A stretch of 9,856 bases of DNA from Methanobacteriota archaeon (lineage in GTDB: Archaea; Thermoplasmatota; Thermoplasmata; RBG-16-68-12). The DNA lies in contig VBLR01000092.1 in assembly GCA_005878665.1 (NCBI GenBank), forward strand, positions 1 through 9,856. Reading direction: 5' to 3'. Positions 7,001 through 9,856 of the stretch are shown here, piece after piece (the first letter of the stretch is position 1; each line of letters begins with the position of its first letter). The notes under the pieces were generated by a model that worked only from the letters and a program-made list of their open reading frames with translations, searched no databases and was not told where the DNA came from. Made by a program: the position numbers and the translations under genes.

Positions 7001-8139
7001 ACGGGTTGGGACGGGTAACCGCTGAAGGGATCGTACAGCGTGAATCGGTCCGTGTCGAACGTGTTCTCGAGATCCAAGCTCCCGACGACGACCACGACCT
7101 CATCGGTGGCCCGGAACGTCCGCGTCTCGGATGCGGTGTACTTGAATTGGTCCCACTGCGACGCGTTGAAAATGTTGTAGCCCTGGCGGCCGTTCCAGCG
7201 TAGGTTCGCGGGGCGTCCCGTGCTGTTCCCGCCACCGCCTCCGGCGCCACCCGTTGGGCCGGGGATCACGCTGAGGATCGTCCGGGACTGGGTCGTGTGG
7301 CCCTTCTTGTCCGTCGCGTTGAACAGGATGATCGAACTGTCCCAGTTGAGGTTCGGATACGGCGACTTCATGCACGTGAGCCCGCCGAGGGAGAAGACCC
7401 CGTCACCGGCCGCGCGGTCCGGGTATATGCCGTTGTCCGTCATCTTCTGCGGCTGGGCGCACGAATCTCCCGTGCCGTACCACGCGGTGAGCGTCGCGTA
7501 GACGGAGTTCACATTCAGGTCGCCGTCCGGGTCGACGACGTTCGCGAAGACGAAGAAACCGAGGCCCGACTGAACCGGGTCGATTGCGGTCGATGAGTAG
7601 AGGCCGTCCGTCCACTTGTCCACAAACACCGGCGGACGAGAGCCCGCCGGCGGGGTCACTTGGGACGACCAGAGCACGAGGCTCTTCAACGTGTCCACGA
7701 TCGTGATCGTGATCATGTCGGTGGACCGGAGGGTCACGTTCTTGTACTCCCACCGTTCACCGACGTTCCACACGGTGTCGCTGCCGTCGACAATGCCGCT
7801 GGGAGCGGCGAGGAGCTTGTTGTAGAGATGCAGACGCTGGATGTCCGTGTTTGCGGGATTCGTGCCGCGTTGGGACGTGACGTAGATAACCGTCGCTACG
7901 GGTTGCAGCGCCTCTCCGCCCTGGTGCGTCAAGGTGATGTTCAAACCCGCCTCCGTGCCTCCGTTGTACATCACCTCCATCCCGGATTGGATGTCGAGCC
8001 GAGTTTGCGCGACGGGCGTGGGGATGCTGGAGACCCAGATGATGATCGTCGAGAACAGGACCACAGTCATCGCGAGGATCAGGATCGTGCCGATGACTTC
8101 GGAGATGCCTGATTCATCTTCGCGCAAGACGACTTTCAT
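4087..8139 (-). CDS. giant extracellular protein: type IV pilin-like N-terminus, Ig-like domain, FG-GAP beta-propeller with nested insert
   Basis: A 1350-residue exported protein. Residues 1-40 carry a class III (prepilin-type) signal: charged MKVVLREDESG, then ISEVIGTILILAMTVVLF, matching the archaeal type IV pilin N-terminal domain; cleavage is likely after Gly11. Residues about 165-292 form an Ig-like domain with TDNGIYPDRAAGDGVFS; 293-308 is a Gly-rich linker; 310-650 is beta-rich without named motifs that I recognise. FG-GAP repeats with Ca-binding DxDxDG-type loops are at 680 (DFDRDGDLD), 736 (GDLTGDG), 788 (GDFNGDG), 1179 (DADDRNADG) and 1291 (GDVNGDG), with a degenerate one (MGNFSSTQSG) near 1230. 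The 830-1160 region interrupts the propeller. An upstream ATG at 8220 lies before the TATA box, so 8139 with GGGAGG seven bases upstream is the start. The role is probably adhesion or surface display, by domain content only. Confidence 0.9.
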   Translation of the reverse strand: MKVVLREDESGISEVIGTILILAMTVVLFSTIIIWVSSIPTPVAQTRLDIQSGMEVMYNGGTEAGLNITLTHQGGEALQPVATVIYVTSQRGTNPANTDIQRLHLYNKLLAAPSGIVDGSDTVWNVGERWEYKNVTLRSTDMITITIVDTLKSLVLWSSQVTPPAGSRPPVFVDKWTDGLYSSTAIDPVQSGLGFFVFANVVDPDGDLNVNSVYATLTAWYGTGDSCAQPQKMTDNGIYPDRAAGDGVFSLGGLTCMKSPYPNLNWDSSIILFNATDKKGHTTQSRTILSVIPGPTGGAGGGGGNSTGRPANLRWNGRQGYNIFNASQWDQFKYTASETRTFRATDEVVVVVGSLDLENTFDTDRFTLYDPFSGYPSQPVVYGTSKVVSASSTPSTSQGFTFLEFVNGYYIYAFRFKLNAPTDPQVGTNYYKVPLHPPQYYFAKYSLDILLFSSSAVRFNTTDSITITDTDGYFRDFPQVQTFKDSGFTQATTTFKSTAVAYIQLRMFTTDATVTNVVFGNIIIKDYAGGTQLMRAPVNGHDVNVPICPVTAACSAGTAAISINSLQRVYRFSINFTRANQDPWIEGTQNYALTITSVRDSDESYANVATQLVIVAPLYKLDVVAGTDAATNNAWGTKDYSYYYENLNGLDRWRTARIEYCGLSGSCKSSYHTISIVYIDFDRDGDLDTVSSIFVDNNNGQIVLHRRDLDSQGNVVFTRFVMDNLVGIYCNSLAVGDLTGDGAPEVVCGASNGNVWYYKNDGSWQAGSATKVIVDQSRPQSIAAVAVGDFNGDGANDIAVAGASGRLTWYPNLDKLGKFQNIGISDNWFAEGEQTTKGNVTSGSYLNTFVADGSDEQVREYPYTEPVQSGGTTNNGFNSDVSSWTYADWQDPATYASGAWASSGGNPGGYASVSTNFLANTVISGYFYQPFTVSGSPPFTAQLNLSWRVVTYGAPAGGNVVLYAFVDTTTGAPVLGTQVWSSTAQTGTTNWANVGPIDVSARIASAGTYYLKVAVRTQNAAGGTTTSGGFDNVGLTWSSTGGLASEQQQYWRITQVPSRPGTTFTYSLLARHNANTEGDNFVFAYSTNVVSNDPTTGTYTTMLWVNATSDQSYSFILPSSVAGKQVWIRAVDMDHTVGNTNLDTLLVDQMYIQASTPSGTTGVSLTNPGGDTSQVNAIDADDRNADGFSDIVVGTANGNVFKYLGSAGGLSTPSGAFYTAPSSIVGVKMGNFSSTQSGLEIAIAFGTTVRILTGFGATGTVICNTLPGAGSTQGCSSASSTAGPINALGAGDVNGDGPDDIVVGTAINVWYWSNQQDGTSWTSAINIDSPGANVYSIDLGDASKSQYVGR
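4564..5632 (-). other. propeller-interrupting insert: split beta-sandwich containing a second jelly-roll-like domain
   Basis: This covers residues about 836-1192 of the giant surface protein, with the blade-4 motif at its C-terminal end. The first half of a beta-sandwich domain runs from NVTSGSYLNTFVADGSDEQV (839 on) to about 870. Its apparent second half resumes at 1041 (SEQQQYWRITQ, HNANTEGDNFVFAYSTN, then NTNLDTLLVDQMYI near 1150). From memory, a recurrent domain in bacterial and archaeal surface proteins has both halves contiguous. Between them, residues 872-1040 look like an independent carbohydrate-binding-like jelly roll, opening NNGFNSDVSSWTYADW and closing GGFDNVGLTW. Domain boundaries are estimates by eye. 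Confidence 0.55.
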
Positions 8140-8146
8140 CGAGGGG

Positions 8147-8152
8147 CCTCCC
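8147..8152 (-). promoter_or_regulatory. Shine-Dalgarno of the surface-protein gene
   Basis: The minus strand reads GGGAGG, with seven bases before the ATG at 8139. It decides the start over the in-frame ATG at 8220. It also marks this gene as leadered, unlike the other operon-first genes in the window. Confidence 0.75.
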
Positions 8153-8191
8153 GGTGGGCAGGAGAGAATTACGTTTGCAGCCGAGCCGACG

Positions 8192-8202
8192 ATATATAAA
8201 AT
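8192..8202 (-). promoter_or_regulatory. TATA box of the surface-protein gene
   Basis: The minus strand reads ATTTTATATAT, a strong archaeal TATA box. Transcription is expected about 25 bases downstream, near 8171, giving a leader of about 30 bases that contains the GGGAGG site. Confidence 0.7.
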
Positions 8203-8208
8203 GTTCGC

Positions 8209-8243
8209 GGTAGTTACCACGGCGCAGAAGCCTGAGAATCAGG
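8209..8243. promoter_or_regulatory. two small inverted repeats in the divergent promoter region
   Basis: GGTA-GT-TACC at 8209-8218 and CCTGA-GAA-TCAGG at 8231-8243 are perfect short dyads. They lie just upstream of the surface-protein TATA box and upstream of the ATPase CTTAAG box, a position suited to a shared operator. Short dyads arise by chance, so this is tentative. Confidence 0.3.
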
Positions 8244-8252
8244 TGCCGCACT

Positions 8253-8262
8253 CTTAAGTAAA
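8253..8262 (+). promoter_or_regulatory. TATA-like box (CTTAAGTAAA) for the wHTH-ATPase gene
   Basis: CTTAAGTAAA lies 22 to 31 bases before the GTG at 8284, with no Shine-Dalgarno between them. It implies a leaderless transcript and matches the CTTAAG box in front of the HAD gene. Confidence 0.5.
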
Positions 8263-8283
8263 CGGGACCGGTTCAGAACGCTT

Positions 8284-9372
8284 GTGGAGCTCACCGCGAC
8301 GGAGCGAGTCCTGCTCCACCTCCACGCATTCTGGAATGTCCGTGAACCGGGCCGCGAAGGAACCCAGGCGGGGATCGCGGAGGGCGCCCGGCTGCTGCGC
8401 AGCCATGTCCCGCGAACCCTGAAAGCCCTCCAGGGCCAGGGCTTCGTCGATGCGCGGGACGCACGCCTCCTCGGGCAGACCCGGAAGGTGCGGGTGTACG
8501 CGCTCACGGAGGCCGGCGTGCGCCGCGCGCGGCAAATCCTCGGCGAGGTCGACGCGACACGCGTCGAGATCGAAGGACGGCCGACGACCCTGGGAGAGGC
8601 CCGGCGGGATCTCGGCCTCCAACCGCTTCCCGCCTTGGCCGCCGTCGACGCGCATGGACGGTTGCAGCCGCGCGTCACAGACCTCGAACGGCCGAGCCTC
8701 CTGCAGCGAGAGGACGATCTCGCGTTCCTGCATCGATGGCTCTCGGGGGCCGCCCCGATTGCGGTCGTGTACGGATCCCGCGGCATGGGGAAGACCGCGC
8801 TCGGATGGGCTTTCGCGGAGCGCGTCCAGCGCTCGGTGTGGATGGAACTCGGGCCGGGCGACGATCTCGAGTCGTTCGCCGAAACCCTCGCTCGCTCGAC
8901 GGGCGAACGGGCTTCGGACCCGGACCGGCCGGAGTCCGTGACGGCGGCCCTCGCCCATGTCTTCGTGGGCGAGAGAAAGCTGCTCGTCCTGGACGGGTAT
9001 GCGGACGTCGAGGAACCGATCGTCGACGCGCTCGCCGGGTTCGTCCGGAGTCCGCGGGGTCGGGGCAAGCTCCTCGTCCTCGCGCAAGAATCCACGCCGG
9101 CGTACTGCCGGTTTTACTCGAAAGCGGACGTCGACGCGGGACTCGTCGCGGAACGGCACCTCCGCGGCCTCGACGTCGAGGGATGCCGTGCGATGCTCGG
9201 CCGCCCGGCGATCGACGCGGAAGCCTTGCGGCGCGTCTACCTCCTGACGAAAGGATGCCCGCTCTACCTACGGGCGATTCGGGAAGGGGACGAAGAGACC
9301 CTGCGGGCGCACAGCCGGTTCACGAAAGCGGAAATCCGCCTGCTAATCTACTCCGGCGGCTTGGCGCGCTGA
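8284..9372 (+). CDS. winged-helix DNA-binding / STAND-type P-loop ATPase
   Basis: A 362-residue protein combining a DNA-binding head and an NTPase. Residues 1-85 form a MarR-like winged helix: ATERVLLHLHAF, GTQAGIAEGARLLRSHVPRT (helix-turn-helix), and a wing RLLGQTRKVRVYALTEAG. A linker precedes LLQREDDLAFLHRWL (139-153), the typical entry helix of STAND-like ATPases. Walker A is GSRGMGKT (164-171), Walker B is KLLVLDG (232-238), a sensor-like strand is KLLVLAQES (262-270), and GCPLYL (324-329) resembles the GxP motif of STAND NTPases. The protein ends about 33 residues after that motif, so the large C-terminal repeat domain common in STAND proteins is absent. GTG 8284 is chosen from the CTTAAG box and because the winged helix begins at once. 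It is divergent from the surface-protein gene and is a candidate ATP-dependent regulator of it, by position only. The end overlaps the GAF-PAS gene by 25 bases. Confidence 0.82.
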   Translation: MELTATERVLLHLHAFWNVREPGREGTQAGIAEGARLLRSHVPRTLKALQGQGFVDARDARLLGQTRKVRVYALTEAGVRRARQILGEVDATRVEIEGRPTTLGEARRDLGLQPLPALAAVDAHGRLQPRVTDLERPSLLQREDDLAFLHRWLSGAAPIAVVYGSRGMGKTALGWAFAERVQRSVWMELGPGDDLESFAETLARSTGERASDPDRPESVTAALAHVFVGERKLLVLDGYADVEEPIVDALAGFVRSPRGRGKLLVLAQESTPAYCRFYSKADVDAGLVAERHLRGLDVEGCRAMLGRPAIDAEALRRVYLLTKGCPLYLRAIREGDEETLRAHSRFTKAEIRLLIYSGGLAR

Positions 9373-9856
9373 GTTCGCGGCACTTCGGACAGCGACTCCA
9401 TGAGCCGCTCCGCATAGCCCTTCGTGCCGGGCGCCTTCCGGAGCGCGTAGAGGACCTGCAGCACGTCCCGCTCCGGATCCCGGACCAGGATTGGCAGGAC
9501 CGAGCACGACACGCGCACTCCGTCCCGGGCCCGGAGGCTCAGTACTTTGGCCGCGGGGACGGCGCCGCCTCGCTCCTTCTTCCAGGCGACGTCGGCTTCC
9601 GCCTCGGAAATCTCGAAGACCTCGTAGACCCGCCGACCCCGGATCTCGGAGTTCTGCCAGCCGAGGAGCGCCTCCGCTCCGGAGTCGAGGTGGACCATGC
9701 GACGGTCCCGGTCGACGATCAGAAGGCCGTCCATCAGCGCGGTGACGAGCGCCTCGAACCGACGTCGCTCGAGATCGAGCTTCCCCACGAGCTCCGAGGT
9801 GTTCAGCGCGATCGCGAGCTCGGTGGCGATCCCTTGGACGACGTTGATTTCCGTCG
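9348..9856 (-). CDS. GAF-PAS sensor protein, C-terminal part, cut by window edge
   Basis: The minus-strand frame is open from the window edge to TAG at 9350-9348, giving 168 visible residues. The first 23 (TEINVVQGIATELAIALNTS and on) look like the last helix of a GAF domain. A helical linker (KLDLERRRFEALV) leads into a PAS domain at about 30-140: MDGLLIVDRDRRMVHLDSGA, EALLGWQNSEIRGRRVYEVF, and the strand region SLRARDGVRVSCSVLPILVR. The chain ends about 28 residues after the PAS domain without a histidine kinase or other output domain, so output, if any, lies upstream or in a partner. A GTG at 9788 is internal, not a start. Ligand cannot be told from the sequence. It converges on the wHTH-ATPase gene with a 25-base overlap. 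Confidence 0.8.
   Translation of the reverse strand, partial: TEINVVQGIATELAIALNTSELVGKLDLERRRFEALVTALMDGLLIVDRDRRMVHLDSGAEALLGWQNSEIRGRRVYEVFEISEAEADVAWKKERGGAVPAAKVLSLRARDGVRVSCSVLPILVRDPERDVLQVLYALRKAPGTKGYAERLMESLSEVPRTQRAKPPE

Noticed and set aside
8140..8220. In-frame ATG at 8220 as start of the surface protein
   Set aside because: It lies upstream of the TATA box at 8192-8202, and the added 27 residues would bury the prepilin-type signal; the ATG at 8139 has a proper GGGAGG.
9348..9788. GTG at 9788 as the start of the PAS protein
   Set aside because: The frame stays open to the window edge and encodes a GAF-like final helix, so the gene begins outside the window.

Overview
The window is GC-rich archaeal DNA, most likely from a member of the Thermoplasmatota or a related euryarchaeal lineage (lineage is inference). 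The evidence for Archaea is a tandem-duplicated tRNA-splicing endonuclease EndA, an archaea-specific COG1395 HTH regulator, a giant surface protein with an archaeal type IV pilin-type N-terminus, a winged-helix/STAND-type ATPase, and TATA-like boxes about 26-33 bases before start codons that lack a Shine-Dalgarno sequence (leaderless transcripts). Coding is dense: no gap exceeds about 145 bases, and I saw no tRNA, rRNA, CRISPR array or insertion sequence.

Layout. (1) 1-457, minus: N-terminal part of a DUF1028 Ntn-hydrolase-fold protein, cut by the window edge. (2) 543-1283, plus: HAD-superfamily hydrolase, divergent from DUF1028. (3) 1284-1369: short gap between convergent genes with two consecutive inverted repeats. 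(4) 1370-2422, minus: endA. (5) 2538-4090, plus: a two-gene operon, COG1395 regulator followed by a translationally coupled protein that looks like a degenerate TraB/Tiki-type protein. (6) 4087-8139, minus: a 1350-residue extracellular protein with a pilin-like anchor, Ig-like domain, Gly-rich linker and an integrin-like FG-GAP beta-propeller interrupted by an insert that itself appears to be interrupted. (7) 8284-9372, plus: winged-helix plus P-loop STAND-type ATPase, divergent from the surface-protein gene. (8) 9348-9856, minus: C-terminal part of a GAF-PAS sensor protein, overlapping the ATPase gene tail to tail.

How the parts may work together. endA and the COG1395 operon are divergent informational/regulatory genes. 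The surface-protein gene and the wHTH-ATPase gene share a 144-base divergent promoter region with small inverted repeats, so the ATPase is a candidate regulator of the surface protein, and the convergent GAF-PAS protein is a candidate signal input; both links are inference from position only. The strongest candidate for something undescribed is the nested domain architecture of the surface protein; the degenerate TraB-like partner of COG1395 is second.
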